64,000 nt of DNA from Trichopria drosophilae (GCA_030407085.1 CM059587.1:77675001-77739000); one strand, 5' to 3'. Shown: positions 35,901-48,815, counted from the stretch's first letter. The notes: generated by a model not told the origin, from the sequence alone. Translations and numbers: made by a program.

Positions 35901-37750
35901 GGTCAATAATTTATAATATTTAATAGAACAGACATCTTTAAGAGCACTTTGAGAAGTCTAAAAACTGTGCCATGTCTTAAATATTTATCAGGAAGAGTTC
36001 TTAAAGTGATCTATTAAATTATATATGTCGATTTTAAGAGCTCTACAAGACCTCTGCAATATGAGGTGTCCGAAAAGAGCTCTTACTTGAAAGCTTTGAC
36101 AGTTTACCGTTTGTATAGTTGTACATATATTAGACCGCGAGTACATTCAATAGAATGAAGATCATACAGTAATAACACACAATGATGATATTACTTGGTA
36201 AATATCGGTCAGTATATCAAGTAAATATCGCTCGATTTCACTTTTGGATTCAACTGCCACCTAGTGTCGCTGCAACGAAGACACATCTCAACTCTAGTAA
36301 TCCCTTTACCAAAAGAGAGATGATCCAAAACGAGATAGATATAAAACTTCTGCTAGATTACTATTTTATGTCCGAAGTAAGATTTCTTTAAAAGGTCGTT
36401 TTATATAGATTATCATAATTAAAACCACCTCTGCAGGAGGTCTTTTTGAGAATGAGTTCTGTACGACCTCTTGAATAGGTATGTGCTGCAGGTGTCGCTA
36501 GTATAAAAAAGTTATACTTAAACAAAATAATTAATTGACAACTTCGGACAAAATGTGGAAAGAACCAAAGCGTCATTGTGGATATTCTACAGATTCTGCT
36601 GATCATACTTTAATCCTATTTCATAACGTTTGGAAAGGGTAGTTATTTACACTATCCCTTACACTATCAAATCAAAATAATCTTTGGACTACAGTTTGTG
36701 TGAAATTTGCACTTAACTATTTTGCTCAGTATTAGTGTTTCACACTAGCACCGCTCTTAGGTAATTTAATAATTAAGGGTTGCAATTTGACATTTCATAA
36801 CAAAATATACAATGTTTAATTGTTCACTCTTTTGGATATTGGAACCTGTCTTTAAACCTACAGTATTCAGAGCACAACTCCGATTTCAAACGCTTGTTTG
36901 ATATCCGGTGACGTGGAACGAATCAATTCAAAGTGTCGTATTTCTTATTTTTTATGTACTCAAATAGTTGATATACTCTGAGGAATTCTAAATTATATAT
37001 ATTTAATATTCTAAATATTAGGTATAATTGTGAATTAAGCGCCCTTAAAAAATATGAGTAAGAGAAATTGCCTTTATTGTTGCTTGGTGATAAGACATAT
37101 ATTTTGTAAGGTTCCCTTTAGCATGAATAAGTCGCAGATGTCGCTAGTATCATAAAAAAAAATTTCCTTAAAAAATGAATATTCTAATATTTTCGTTCAA
37201 CTGTTTGAAACAAATATTTAAAAAATATTAAAGAAATATAAGGGAAAAATTTGTGAAGATCGTCAATCCGTTTTCAGACGATTACTCTCTGAGTTTCTTG
37301 GAGAGAAAACCGAGCCATTCTTCAAGAGTTAACGTATTCAGTGCCCTTTCCACGAATTTTAGTGAATACTATCTTAGAAAATGATACTACTTTAATACTA
37401 CCATAACAGTATACTTTAAGTATTAAGTAATTATTGTAAATCTAATGTAAAATATTACCCAGAAAGCCAATTTTGAGGACATTTCTGGTAGTCTTTAAAA
37501 TATTGTTTAAACGATGATGCACTTTCTATTTACAAATAAAAGTTTTGCTTTTTGATATCATTATTCGACAAATTAATTAAATTAAAAAAAATACCTCACA
37601 ATTAGAATTATTTGTCGTATATCACAAATTTCTCCACAATAAACTATAGCGGAACCATAGAAGGTGATTATGTAAAATTAAAGTTATAATTTTTGCCATT
37701 TTTCGAAATTCCGGCTCTGTAACTGCAAAAGTAAACATTTCATATTAATA
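35901..37750. other. Intergenic DNA, no gene recognised
   Basis: Contains short phrases such as GTGTCGCTAGTATMATAAAAAA repeated near 36490 and 37138, suggesting diverged repeat copies. No coding sequence is supported. Confidence 0.4.
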
Positions 37751-38727
37751 GTCGCGTGCAAATGTTTCAGTATCTCGACATATCTCGAAGACTGAAGGAA
37801 GTTCAATTGGTTGGATATGTTAGGGTCAGAAAATCTTTAGTAAGCGCCAAAAATAAGAAAGCAAGATTACAATTTGCTCGAGCTCATCCAAATTTGACGG
37901 TAGATGATTGTAAAAATTGCTTTTCTTTGACTATACGAAAATGAATTTATTTGGGCACGATGGAAGAAGATATGTAAGATGACCAAAAAATACCAGATAC
38001 GATTCTAGATATAAAATACCCACAATGAAACATGGCGGCAGTAATATAATGCTGTGGTGAACTTTTCCAGGGAAAGGTTTCGGTCCTTTGGTGAGAATTG
38101 AAGGTAACACGGATGCTGTCATGTACAAAAATATTTTATCAGGCAACATGCTTCCCTATGTTCTTAAAATATGCTCCCCGGATGGATATTTCAACAAGAT
38201 AATGACCCGAAACATAGATCTCAACTTATTCAAGACTTCTTTGAGGTAAAAAAACTTCACGTTCTCGAGTGACCAAGTCAATTACCAGACCTGAATCCTA
38301 TTGAGCATTTGTGGGAAACACTAAAAATACGTGTAAGTGCTATTTGTTCAAATAAGAATATGTTGCGGGAGAGGGTTCAAGATGAATGGAAGAAAATTGA
38401 TGAGAGAATCGTGGGATTGATACAATAAATCGTCGACGATGTGCCTGTGTAATAGCTGCAAAGGATATGTCATCAACATCTTGATGTTAATCAAGCTTGT
38501 GATCTTTTCTTATAGAAATCTGTTTGGCCCAAAACTTTTTCAACATATGATTTTCGTGTATTTTGCTATAATTTAACGTCCCTTCGTTTTAGAAACTTAT
38601 GATCTGTGTACTTTAATAATATAATTAAATGAGTTTAAGTGGCAATTTGCAGAATTTATAGTTTTCCTTGTTTTTACAGGAATTATCAGTGAAAAATAGT
38701 TTGCCCCGAAACTTTTGCACGACACTG
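37751..38727 (+). mobile_element. Internally deleted Tc1-like transposon
   Basis: The right end (reverse complement) reads CAGTGTCGTGCAAAAGTTTC next to TA at 38728-38729. The left end GTCGCGTGCAAATGTTTCAG follows TA at 37749-37750 and matches the right at about 16 of 20 positions. Between them is the C-terminal two-thirds of a Tc1-type transposase. At 977 bp it is shorter than a typical Tc1-like element of about 1.3-1.7 kb; the left end runs almost directly into mid-transposase, so the N-terminal DNA-binding part was deleted. Confidence 0.7.
37756..38450 (+). pseudogene. Tc1-family transposase remnant
   Basis: The first open stretch (to 37944) contains SAKNKKARLQFARAHPNLTV, typical of the linker before the catalytic domain in Tc1 transposases. 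After a frame change come NLFGHDGRRYVR, a GKGFGPLVRIEGNTDAVMYK segment and, after another shift, QQDNDPKH and PDLNPIEHLWE. The expected DDE residues can all be placed, but at least two frameshifts and at least three stop codons break the frame. The N-terminal paired-like DNA-binding domain is missing. Not functional. Confidence 0.85.
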
Positions 38728-40370
38728 TATGATCACTGTCAAAATTTCAATAAAACCGGCTCAATATAGGTAATAAATAAATTAATTTTATTTCTATTTA
38801 GGATGGTTGAATTCAAGTGATGTTGGACATTTGGTATTCCAATAACTAAATGGATGAACCTTGGAATTGAGGATGGAAAGGAGCGATAAAATGTTAAAAT
38901 ATTTCGAAATCAGGATTTATAGCATCTAAATCATATTTAATATGCTAAAATTATTATTTCCAGTTGATATGTGGAGATTGTAACATGGGATGGATTTTGT
39001 TAACATAATCTAGCTACACATTTATTCACACAAAAGTTATTAAAGAATTTATTCTTAAACGTTTTAAATGTTTCGGTATTTGGAAAAATAAGTATAAAAA
39101 TGAAGGATATATTTTTCGGAAAAAATCATTTTGTAATATTAAAATAAGCAGCGTGAATTTAAAATTTTATACTTACTATATTAAAAGCAATTACTGTTAC
39201 AGTTTACACCATGAAATACGTAATCCCAAACGTGAGATTTCAACATACGCGAGGTATAGTTGGCCTGACTTCTGAAGATCAAGTTTCTAAAGGGACTATA
39301 TCCATTAATAATATCTTTGATTTGTAAATAACTTTTCAATCAGCTCGAAATGTGTAACTTGTGGAAGCATATCTATATAATTAATTACAGGAAGTCTGTA
39401 TGTACCAATGGTTTGTTTTAAGAATTAGTACGTAAATCTGAAACACGAACTAATATCGGATAAATTTGTAACCACTTTTGGAAGACGCAGAGGGAATAGG
39501 CTACTTTTCAATTCGTAACTTTGTTATTTATTTTTAATTTTTGTCTACGACCGGAAATTTTTTTTGCATTCTGTCCCGCTCATCCACTCGAGGGGTCTAA
39601 ATCACTAAACTTTCCATGTCGAATGTAAAGAGTTATTTTTTCATTTTATTTGTTTCATCTAAGGGTTGCAAAACCATCCCGGAAGAGGCTACCTCATCGA
39701 AAACTTGGGCTGAAGACAGATGTCGCTCACAACATTATTTGCACTGGAAAATATTGTTAGAAATAATGTATTTCATTTATTTTATTCGTATGCACACTGC
39801 TTCCTGTTATTATTGAAGAATAGACATTAATTTGTATTTATGATCCTAAACATGAAAATTTAACGGTTCAATTCTGATTTCAGAATTCTCAATTTAAAGC
39901 AGAGATTTTATTTAAAGTAGCCTCTGGGAATACAGTAACGATTTCAATGAATTTTTAATTAAAATAATCGTACATACTTCTAGTATTTATTGACATATGC
40001 GCCATTTTTACCAGCCAGCAATATGTTTGAAACAAATATACGCGCCATTTTGAATTTGTAATTTTGTTCACATTACGCAATTAGAGGCTCCATAAAGTCT
40101 TTAATTATATGTACAACAAAAATTTACTCCCCATAAAAGCCAAATATTGCATTTATTATAACGTTACTTTAGCGCCCAGTTATTGATAAACTAAACTGGT
40201 AAAAATTGAGAACGTCAGTTTAATTAGTGGTTTTTATGAGTATTTCAACAATAGCAATGGCTACTTAATTGTACTTAAATCTTGCGCTAAAAATAGTCGT
40301 AAATACTTTTTGTAAGTGGTCAGGACAACTTTTTATTACAGCCATTCATTAGCAATTTAGAATTACCAAT
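38728..40370. other. Intergenic DNA, no gene recognised
   Basis: AT-rich, non-coding by inspection. Fragments with CGCCATTTTGAATTTG near 40042 recall the dispersed repeat. Confidence 0.4.
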
Positions 40371-40374
40371 CGGT

Positions 40375-40446
40375 TTCGTAGTTCAGGCGGTAACTCACTG
40401 GACTACGAAGTCGTAGGTCGTGAGTTCGATCCCCAGCCGGGTAACT
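40375..40446 (+). ncRNA. tRNA-like sequence, probably a SINE head or tRNA pseudogene
   Basis: TAGTTCAGGCGGT fits an RNA polymerase III A box, and GAGTTCGATCC about 35 bp later fits a B box; spacing is right for a tRNA. A CTACG..CGTAG stem lies between them, but the D, anticodon and T stems do not form a proper cloverleaf. It is better read as a tRNA-derived SINE promoter than a working tRNA. A TTTTTT run follows at about 40450. Confidence 0.45.
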
Positions 40447-41070
40447 ATTTTTTAATTGTTTTCAAGCAGCGGTTTGCAATATGTAAGACGAGCTATGCTA
40501 TTTGTTAACAGGTTAAAATGTTTTTATGAGGCGGGGATAGACTCATAATCGCTGCTGTTACAACAATAAAAAGAAGTATGACAAATGTTCGAACGAAAAA
40601 ACGTTCGACCAATGTAATTTAGCCGTCCGAATTTTTGGCTTCCTTGTAAAAGATATGGTCGAACATTTGGCATACATCCCCATGAAAGCTTTATATACAG
40701 CCGTCATCGGTATGACTTTTAAGCTTCTAGTAAATATCAGTAAGGTTTTTACGCTTATACGGACCATCGGCACTACTTATATAGTAACAATCTATTCTGA
40801 TTACACTTTTGTGTTTATAACAAGCATCGGTATAATTTGTATATGTTTATAGTAGCATCTGCAGTTACAAGATAAGCGTAGAGAATTTCAATACCTGTTG
40901 CATGCTTAAAAAATTATATATAATCATTAACGCCACTAAGAAACACACACAAGTATTATTCGGATTCCAATTAGAATTAGAAAAAAGCACTCAGTTGTAA
41001 TATTCCGAGACCTTCAAAATTATCGGAATATTTCCCGATAGCTTTGTTGCAAACAAGTGAATATGCCAAG

Positions 41071-41558
41071 TTTTGCAGGTTAAAGATCCCGAGTGCGTCG
41101 CAGGAAAGTTAGAGGGAAATATTGCGATTAATTTTGAAGGTCGAGGGGTATTCGGCGGATTATTTTTTGTGACTGGATTTCAGTCAAACAGAGTGCGGTA
41201 TTTGAGGTTACAGCTGAGCAGAGAGGAGAGACGAATATATTTTGATAGTGTTGACTGGCCTGATGTTTTTGATAATTTTATCAATACTTTCCAAACTCTC
41301 CTTCCCAAACCGACTCATCTTTTACCAATCTCAATTGATCAATTTTACACGTTTACCCTATTGAAATGTCGAACTGGTTATTCGAAACAAATGAGTAGCG
41401 AGCATGGAATTTTCGAATGCAATTTCCAGGAGCTGCCGTGGAATTTCCAGTATAATTTTAAACAAATGACCATAGAACCCTTTGACTATCGCGCTCTGAT
41501 TGGCTGAAATCCAGTCGCGAAACATAATCAACAAAATTTCACTCTTTAACCTGTAAAA
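41071..41558. mobile_element. TIR element with TTTTRCAGGTTAAAGA ends
   Basis: TTTTGCAGGTTAAAGA (41071-41086) pairs with 41543-41558 at 15 of 16 positions. A second inverted pair (41158-41183 and 41504-41529) matches at 23 of 26. A 144-codon open frame fills much of the interior but resembles no protein I know and overlaps the repeats, so I regard it as chance. Confidence 0.6.
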
Positions 41559-41687
41559 TTTTACTGTGCTGTGACCCATGAATTTGTCTGGCCTTACTAA
41601 TAGAAATTTTACCTTTTACTTTAGAAAAATGCACAATGTTAATGGAATGTTACTTTACCATCAACCCAGACAGTGAAATAAAAAAAA

Positions 41688-41855
41688 CAGTTCAGAATGA
41701 TTTCGAAATGGGCTCTAAAAGGAGTCAGGTGTCCTACTTTTTGAGGATTTTCTGAATACGATGTCATTATGAGATCTTTATGGACTCATGTTTAGAAAAC
41801 CGTCGGACATCTAATTCCTTTTTATAGAGCAAATTTCGAAATCACATTCTGAACT
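41688..41855. mobile_element. Fold-back MITE with GTTCAGAATG ends
   Basis: Arms of about 50 bp, beginning GTTCAGAATGATTTCGAAAT and GTTCAGAATGTGATTTCGAA, pair across a spacer of about 65 bp. Non-coding. Just downstream, at about 41932-41946, is a lone TTTCTCTCCGTGTA right end of the GGAGAGAAAT MITE family. Confidence 0.65.
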
Positions 41856-42895
41856 CTTTGCAGAATGAGAAAATGCACTACATTTGTTAAGCAGCACGGT
41901 CATTTTTCAGGCGATTTATTTTTTAAGAGAAATTTCTCTCCGTGTACAACTACTAACAAAAATTCGATAATATCTAATGCAGTTAATATGTACGCGATAT
42001 TAGATAAGAATTGTTAATATTTAAGGTATATTTAAGAGTTTTATGGCGGAGAAACTCAACCCAACTGTCAAATTAGTAAAATATAATAGTGGATCCAATA
42101 TGGCAGATTCAAAATTTTATTTAATTATTGTCATTTATAAATAAACACTCGTCAAATGCTGGCAGTCACAAAATACAAATCTGTCGTTTAAATTGTACTG
42201 CACAAAATTGAGGATTCAAAATGGCCGATTAAGAATTTCTATGTTATTATTTTTAATTTGCAATGTTTACTTGGAAGGTTTTCGCAATCGCAAAACTGAA
42301 ATTTTTTTTCCAAATTGAAAATACAAAATCATGGACTCGGCATGAGCATTTAAAAATCTGTTATTACTAGTCAGTTTTAACACTTTAAAAAATATTATAT
42401 TTTTTGCTTTAGTAAGTAGCAGTTTAGTAACAGTATATACTAAAATACACTTATATGCTGGTCTATATTTGTTAATTTCCAGATGTACATATAATAGGAT
42501 TCTTCTACAAATAATTAATTTATCTTTTCACGTCATTATACGCCCAGGATTTTTTCTAAAATATGACAACAAATTAGTACATAAGAAGAATTTGAAGACG
42601 GAAGAAAACCAAGAATCTGCGGTTTTTAAATTAATTGTTTTTTTTTTAAAGTGCGCATTCAAGTATTAATTCATAATAACTAATAAGGAAAACTGTTTTA
42701 ACTGTGAATGATGAAAAAAAATGTAGATATTTTTAAACCGCCGTTGTATATTTTATAATTTAGACAGCAGTTGCATTCTTCCACCGCAAAAACCCCTAAA
42801 TATATCTTAAATATTAATAATTATTCTCTAACATTCCGTAAATATTAACTGAACAATGAGAAATTATCTGAGACTCGTTGATTACGAATCCGACA

Positions 42896-42985
42896 TTAAC
42901 CCTCCTGTGCACAAGGACGAGTAAACTCGTCCAAACAACATTGTTTCCATATGGGAAAAGAAAAACTCGTGCTCAGGAGGGTTAA
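42896..42985. mobile_element. Miniature TTAA-flanked element (90 bp)
   Basis: TTAACCCTCCTGTGCACAAG at the left pairs with TTAACCCTCCTGAGCACGAG (reverse complement) at the right, 17 of 20. Inside is a perfect hairpin, GGACGAGTAAACTCGTCC. The flanks (GATTACGAATCCGACA) belong to the dispersed repeat, into which it seems to have inserted. Confidence 0.65.
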
Positions 42986-43576
42986 TTTTACCTAATTAAA
43001 CATTGCGGACCAACAAAATTTGTTTTATATTTTTTACTGAAAAACTTTATACCATTAGCTAATTTCAATAATTGTTTAAATTATTTGTTGTTAAAAGTCA
43101 ATTAAAAAAATAGTGTTGGCAAGGTGCCTCGCTCGCTTCGCTCGCTCAAAAACTTCGACCCAGTGGAGAGTCGGCTATGTACTCGTTTGTTTACTGACAG
43201 CTTTCAATTATATTATAAAATTATATTGATATTTGGGGGTCCAATCATATTTAGGTCCAAGTGGCCTCGATAGATATGTTACAACAATATAGTGTTTTTT
43301 ATGTGTATGGAAATTGAAAATGAGCATTTTCAAAACTTCGACCGCGACAACAGGCCAGTCGAAGTATTAATAAATAAAAGTTGCAAAACACTTACTTCTC
43401 ATGCACTTGTATTGTAATAGACTATTCGATGCATATTACATGTTTGCTGTGTTTTACTAATTACTGTCTGTATCATTATGATCTTATATATATAAAATAT
43501 ATATACATATAATTCGTCAAAGATATCTTGAAAGTTTCGAAAAGATCTCTGACGAAGGCTGGCGAAGAGTACCCCT

Positions 43577-43593
43577 GGGGGGGGGGGGGGGGG
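43577..43593. repeat. Poly-G run of 17
   Basis: Seventeen consecutive G bases after ACCCCT. The surrounding 43110-43620 tract also has GCTCGCTTCGCTCGCTC and repeated AACTTCGACC motifs, suggesting an unidentified element. Confidence 0.8.
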
Positions 43594-43629
43594 TCGAAAC
43601 GTCGAAATTTGCTGAAAAACTATGGGGTA

Positions 43630-46600
43630 ATTTTTTTGCCCGAAGTGACCAAATTCAATAATCATGAAGAAAAAAAAAGGTTTTTGACGTCATAAATAAG
43701 AATTGGACTTTATAATATAAGGTTTTCCAGCTTACAACTAGTTCCCAGTGGGGAAAAAATGTAAAAATATAGGTCCGTGGACTTTTAGTTGTCAAGTGGC
43801 ACTTTGTAGACTGTCAAAAACAACCTTTATCAATAATTATTCAGTATTTTTCAACACCGCGACCGCTCATGCAGTGTTTGTAATACAGCTCGATCTACGC
43901 CATGAGAGACACCCAAGGCACGTTAACCCATATGGGCCAATCAAAGTGTTACCGGTAAGAAATCAAGTAAGTTTATAACATTTTTACCTATTATTAATCA
44001 AATAAATGTATAGAAAGTATTAAAATAACGAAAAGTATTAAAATACTGAAATAAAATAAAAACAAATTGATTTGTAATATAATCGAATTTTATAGGTAGA
44101 GGCACTCATGAATTTATTCGAGTTATTGATATTTGTGGTTTTTTATTTCATTTTTAGGATGTCACAAGAAACAAGAAAACAGAAGAACTTAATGCAAATT
44201 ATCCACACTTATAAACTTTCCTTTAACTATTTACTACCGAATTTTGTTTCCTCTCATAGTTCACAAACTTGACGTAATATCTTAAACTTGAAACACAGAT
44301 GCAAATGTAAAATATGATTTTAAGTGAATACGAATAAGTTTAAAAACTTACATTAAGTAAACATAAATAACATTTCAAAAGCAAGGGACTGTTAAGTTAT
44401 TGGGTAAAATGCCGGGTTATGTATTTCTTGTTGACATAATATATTAACACTTTAAAAAATAAATATAATGAAAGACAACTTTTTTGAATTCATAATAAAT
44501 ACACGTAAGTTTTCCTATGTGACTGGGGGAGTGATGTTTGGGTGTTTGGAATACTGCGCAGTATTAGGTACCCACAAAAACAGGAATCCTGTTCGACCTG
44601 GTTAAATTCTATAAGTCAATGTTGAGTGTTAATAAAAATTCAGATCTTTTTGCATATCACCATTGGGACTTTAAAGAATCCATTTCAATCGTTGAATAAA
44701 TCTGACATTATTTGAGCATTTATAAAAAACGCCACTTTCCTTAGGTGAGCGGTACACCCTCCGCCACCCCTAGTACCCGTAATAGAACACAATGAACAAC
44801 GTGTATAAATGTAAAATCTTTATATCACTTTAATTTTATAACTTATATTCCTTACACAATAGCACCTCAACTACATGCAGCGATTTATTTTAGTGACACA
44901 ATGGTATCATTTTTTATTCAAGCCTTGGTTGAAAATGTGAGCATTTTATGGCCCGTTACGGATCATTTTTTCTGGTGGCTGGGCATATGTATCTGCTTCG
45001 CTGTAGAGTCCCTACGAGATAAATTTTTTTATTTTATTGCTATATTACTTCGTGACAGAACTTTTTCCAGCTGAATCAAATTAGTAGCCAGCCCATTTCA
45101 AGTTGATATGACACAAAACATGTAACAAGTGTGTTGTGAAAAGGACCAAAGTCTGCGCCAAGAAGGAGAGAAAAATATAACAATTTACCATCGTTACATC
45201 TCCTCCAATTTTCCATGAAAATTACCTTATAAAAGGGTCTTGAGTTATGCCGGACTCTCAGAAAATTAAAAAAAATTAATAAATTAACTTCCTGAAGTTT
45301 TAACTTAAAATAAAGTCGCAAAAAGAACACTTCCAAATTGGACAGCAATTACGCGTTTCCAGTTTAAAATATCAATTATTGCCAGAAACTTGATATTTTC
45401 TGTCACACATGACGCTGGATTTTAGTAACAGATTATGGACCTCAATTTCGGCCATATACTGGCAAATTTCAACCTGTTTTATAACAACAGAATATGGCCA
45501 TCAATTATGGACACAAACTGGCTATTATCAATACAGTTTCAAGTTGGTTCGGAGTAACAGAATATGCACCAATTATGTCCAATTCTTGTTCATTTAACAT
45601 CTTAGGTGGTCGTAATTTTTGGTTCACAGACCCTAGATAGTTTTTAGAAACTTTTTCTAGGATCCCGGTAGGAAAATGTGCATAGATTCCGGCTCAGTTT
45701 GAGGACGCTCTGCCAGGACTGAATCCAGGAAACCCAGGCGTTCAATTCAGGGCCGAAAAATATTATATCCGACATAAATTTTTGTTACATTTTTAAAATT
45801 TATATAATTTAAACTAGTTTTAAAGAGTACCTTCAATATGTGCATATGGATAACACAACTTCTGGAATAATGTAATTAAATTTGTAATTTTACGACTACG
45901 AACGGTAGATATACAAATATCGGCAAAAATCGATATCGAAACGATCCAGAATCTAGGTTGACTTGTTTGATTCGATAATATGTTGATATATTTCCAGATT
46001 CTAGTTGGAATTTATACGGATATTTCCACATAGTTTTCCGTCCAGGCCCTGTATATAATGTGGAGAAATTAAGTGCAATTTCTTCCTGGGTGTGGGGCAT
46101 CTTCTTTCAAAAACATTTTTGTGTATGCATTGGACAATATTTTTGTTAGGTAAGTGTATAATGTAAGTTCAAATGGAGATATTATATAAATATAATATCC
46201 GCCATTTTGATTTTAGTAAAATTGGCCTTCAAAATTACATTTAAAAATGATTTCGTTCGTAAAAAATGAAATTTCTTATTTTTCATAATGTAATTTTTTT
46301 TTTGTGTGAAAGTATATTTTCTGAGCTTTAAAATATACACCGGTTAAAGTCTAAACGATAAAAACAAACCATAGTTATGAGTGTTTGAAACTAAGAGTTT
46401 TTTTTTCGATTTTCCCTTTTTTGCAAATTGACCGGATTTTATTTCACCGTCAGAATTCTCCAAGGAAAAATTACCCAGGAATACATTTTCCCGAAATAAA
46501 CCGTGCGTATTCCCTTCTAGCTTGTAGCCCGTGAGGGTACAAAATGTCCAAATTCATGTTTTCTGTTCTCTTATAAAAATCGAAGAATACGTCAAGCGTT

Positions 46601-46863
46601 TTTTGTTCCAATTCACTATTTGTTAACGCTTTTAGCACGCTTCTTGAAGTGCATTTTACGCTTTTCAAACTCCTTTGGAACTCTTACAGTCAGTCTTAAG
46701 TAACACTCGTGCAACGCTCCGAAGTTTACCAGGGATACCTTTTGCAAGTCAGTAGTTGGCCATTGGCTGTCTTATGACCAAATGAAAATCCACTTCTATA
46801 TCGGGGGCAATGATTGCAAGAAATAGGGCTCATAGGGTCTCGAAGACACTCCCTATTGAAAAA
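43630..46863. other. Intergenic DNA, no gene recognised
   Basis: Non-coding by inspection. About two and a half diverged tandem units of roughly 70 bp (sharing ACAGAWTATGG and AAACTGGC-like blocks) lie at 45415-45600. A decayed end of the CCCTGGTAAA family lies near 46700-46734. Confidence 0.4.
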
Positions 46864-48471
46864 AATGACTTCCGTTGTGACGTTCATTGTGAGGTGAAAT
46901 GTTACGTCGAATGTTATGTCAAATGGTACGTGACATTGGACGTCATGAAATTCGTCTCAAAATGGAGTAACATTCATATCATTAGACAACTAAATGTCGC
47001 TTCGTACAAATCAATTTATTTATCTATTAGAATACATGCGTGTTTTCGTTTCGGCCCCGGTAGACTTACTCGTTTCCAAAAGACGTTTCGAACGAACTCC
47101 GCATGGTGGTGCATTGAGTAATACGTTTGATGGATACATCCCATGCATTTCCAATAAACGAGTTCGTGTGCAAAAATTTCGACTTTCATTCGATTTGTTT
47201 TCACTTTGGAATGAAATTCTTCAAATTTTAATACGAGATTAGTCGTTTTCAAATGTTTTCATACGCAAAATATATTTCGAATATGTTTCGTCTTTCCAAT
47301 GCACCTGATGTCATACGTTACATTCGATCATATGCGTCAATATGCGATACTTCCGAAACATGGGTAATAATTTTTCATTCGAAATGACACGTTCTTTGTT
47401 AGGTTGGTAAAAGTGAATGATATTTCATACGATTTCATTTCGCTCTACATTAGAAACCATTCGAATATATGCTCAGTATTAATGTTCTTTAAAATTGAAG
47501 TTATGTACATCGGTTCGCATAACCTCTAAATTCTTCTAAATCCTTCTCGAATATCTGTGTACGCTTCAAATGTGTTCGTAATGAATTCTAATAGATAAAT
47601 AAATTGATTTGGATGAAGCGACATTCAGTTGCTTCTTTGTGTAAGCAAAATTCGCAATACACCAGAAAGTATACGGAATCGATATTTTGCATTCTGTTTT
47701 TTCTAGTGGCGTGTTGATTATCCGAGATTCTTATTCGAATTCATACTATTTTATACGACCTGTAATTCCAGAATTGAATTCATTCGATCTTATACGATAC
47801 TGTATTTAACGCTACAAAAATTGATTTGTGGCGGCTTAGAATAGCTGTAAATTCTGTCAATTTATTCGAAGAATTAATTATATCGTTTTCCGTATTTCAT
47901 AATTCTCAAAGAAAGGTTCTGTTTTAGAGTTTTGAGTTCAAATCATTCGATAATCCAAAGTAATCGTTTCTTTGAGGTTATGTGCGTTTATGTATCGCGT
48001 CGCATTCCGAACTGAAAGAGCGGAAAAGAAACAGACTTATTTCATACTAAATCGTACACAGATTTTTCGGCCAGGGAACAAAATTCCGAAAATCAAAACC
48101 CCCTGAAGGCTAAAATTTCGATATTGCGTGAGTCCAAGGAATTTTATTTTGATTTCTTTTTGCCAAATTTTCAAAGAGAAAGTGAAGAAAGTCACTGGAA
48201 CCTAGCTACATCGAAATTTTGCCCTTTCGGAGCGTTGATTTTCGGAAATTTGTACCCCGGCCGATTTTTCGTATACTTTTTGGTTTGTTGGGTTCCCTTT
48301 TATAAAAAATGACGTCCAATGTTATGTCCTAAGTAACGTTCAATCATATTATAAATATTACTCCAATTGAAGACGTCTTTCATGACGTGCAATGTGACGT
48401 ATCATTTGACGTAACATTCGACGTAACATTTCATATCTCAATGGACGTGACAACGGAATCCTTCGAATAAC
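46864..48471. mobile_element. Large TIR element with GACGTAACATT-rich arms
   Basis: A left arm of about 94 bp (46864-46957) pairs with the right arm 48369-48471. Both are dense in ACGT cores, for example TGAAATGTTACGTCGAATGT. A second inverted pair of 47 bp (46987-47033 and 47585-47631) matches at 44 positions. No transposase is seen. A 194-bp fold-back element sits inside near the right end. Confidence 0.65.
48069..48262. mobile_element. Fold-back MITE, GGCCAGGGAACAAA ends, 8-bp target duplication (copy 1)
   Basis: The terminal inverted repeats read GGCCAGGGAACAAAATTCCG and (reverse complement) GGCCGGGGTACAAATTTCCG. GATTTTTC flanks both sides (48061-48068 and 48263-48270), an 8-bp duplication as made by hAT- or P-type transposases. 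Non-coding. A second copy is at 61602-61794. Confidence 0.8.
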
Positions 48472-48533
48472 ATGTCACTCCGACATTTTTACCAGAATCA
48501 ATATAAAAATTCATAATCATCAATGCTAATAAC

Positions 48534-48815
48534 ACAGGACCAAAACAAAATTTTTAGGAGTTTCCTTTAAACAGAGGTAGTGGATCTTATAGATTTTGGG
48601 TCGCTGAAAACGAATCCGTAGCCCGATTTGGGCCATCACGTCAAGTTTTCGAGATATCCTATCCGCTAATTTCAATTTTCAGGTACGATATTTCGAAAAC
48701 CTGACGTGATGGGCCAAATCGGGCTACGGATTCGTTTTCAGCGACCCAAAATCTATTAGCTCCACTACTTCTGGTTAATGTAAACCTACGAATTTTGTTT
48801 TTATTGTGGACCTGT
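48534..48815. mobile_element. Palindromic element, unit 1
   Basis: The outer arms run from CAGGACCAAAACAAAATTT to AAATT..GTGGACCTG. The core arms of about 75 bp (including TTTTGGGTCGCTGAAAACGA and CGTAGCCCGATTTG) pair nearly perfectly around a spacer of about 25 bp, so it would form a long hairpin. Non-coding. Confidence 0.8.

Noticed and set aside
40375..40446. Functional tRNA gene
   Set aside because: A and B boxes fit, but the D, anticodon and T stems do not pair properly, so an intact tRNA is unlikely.
41073..41507. 144-codon plus-strand open frame
   Set aside because: It lies inside a TIR element, overlaps its inner inverted repeats and resembles no transposase or host protein I know.
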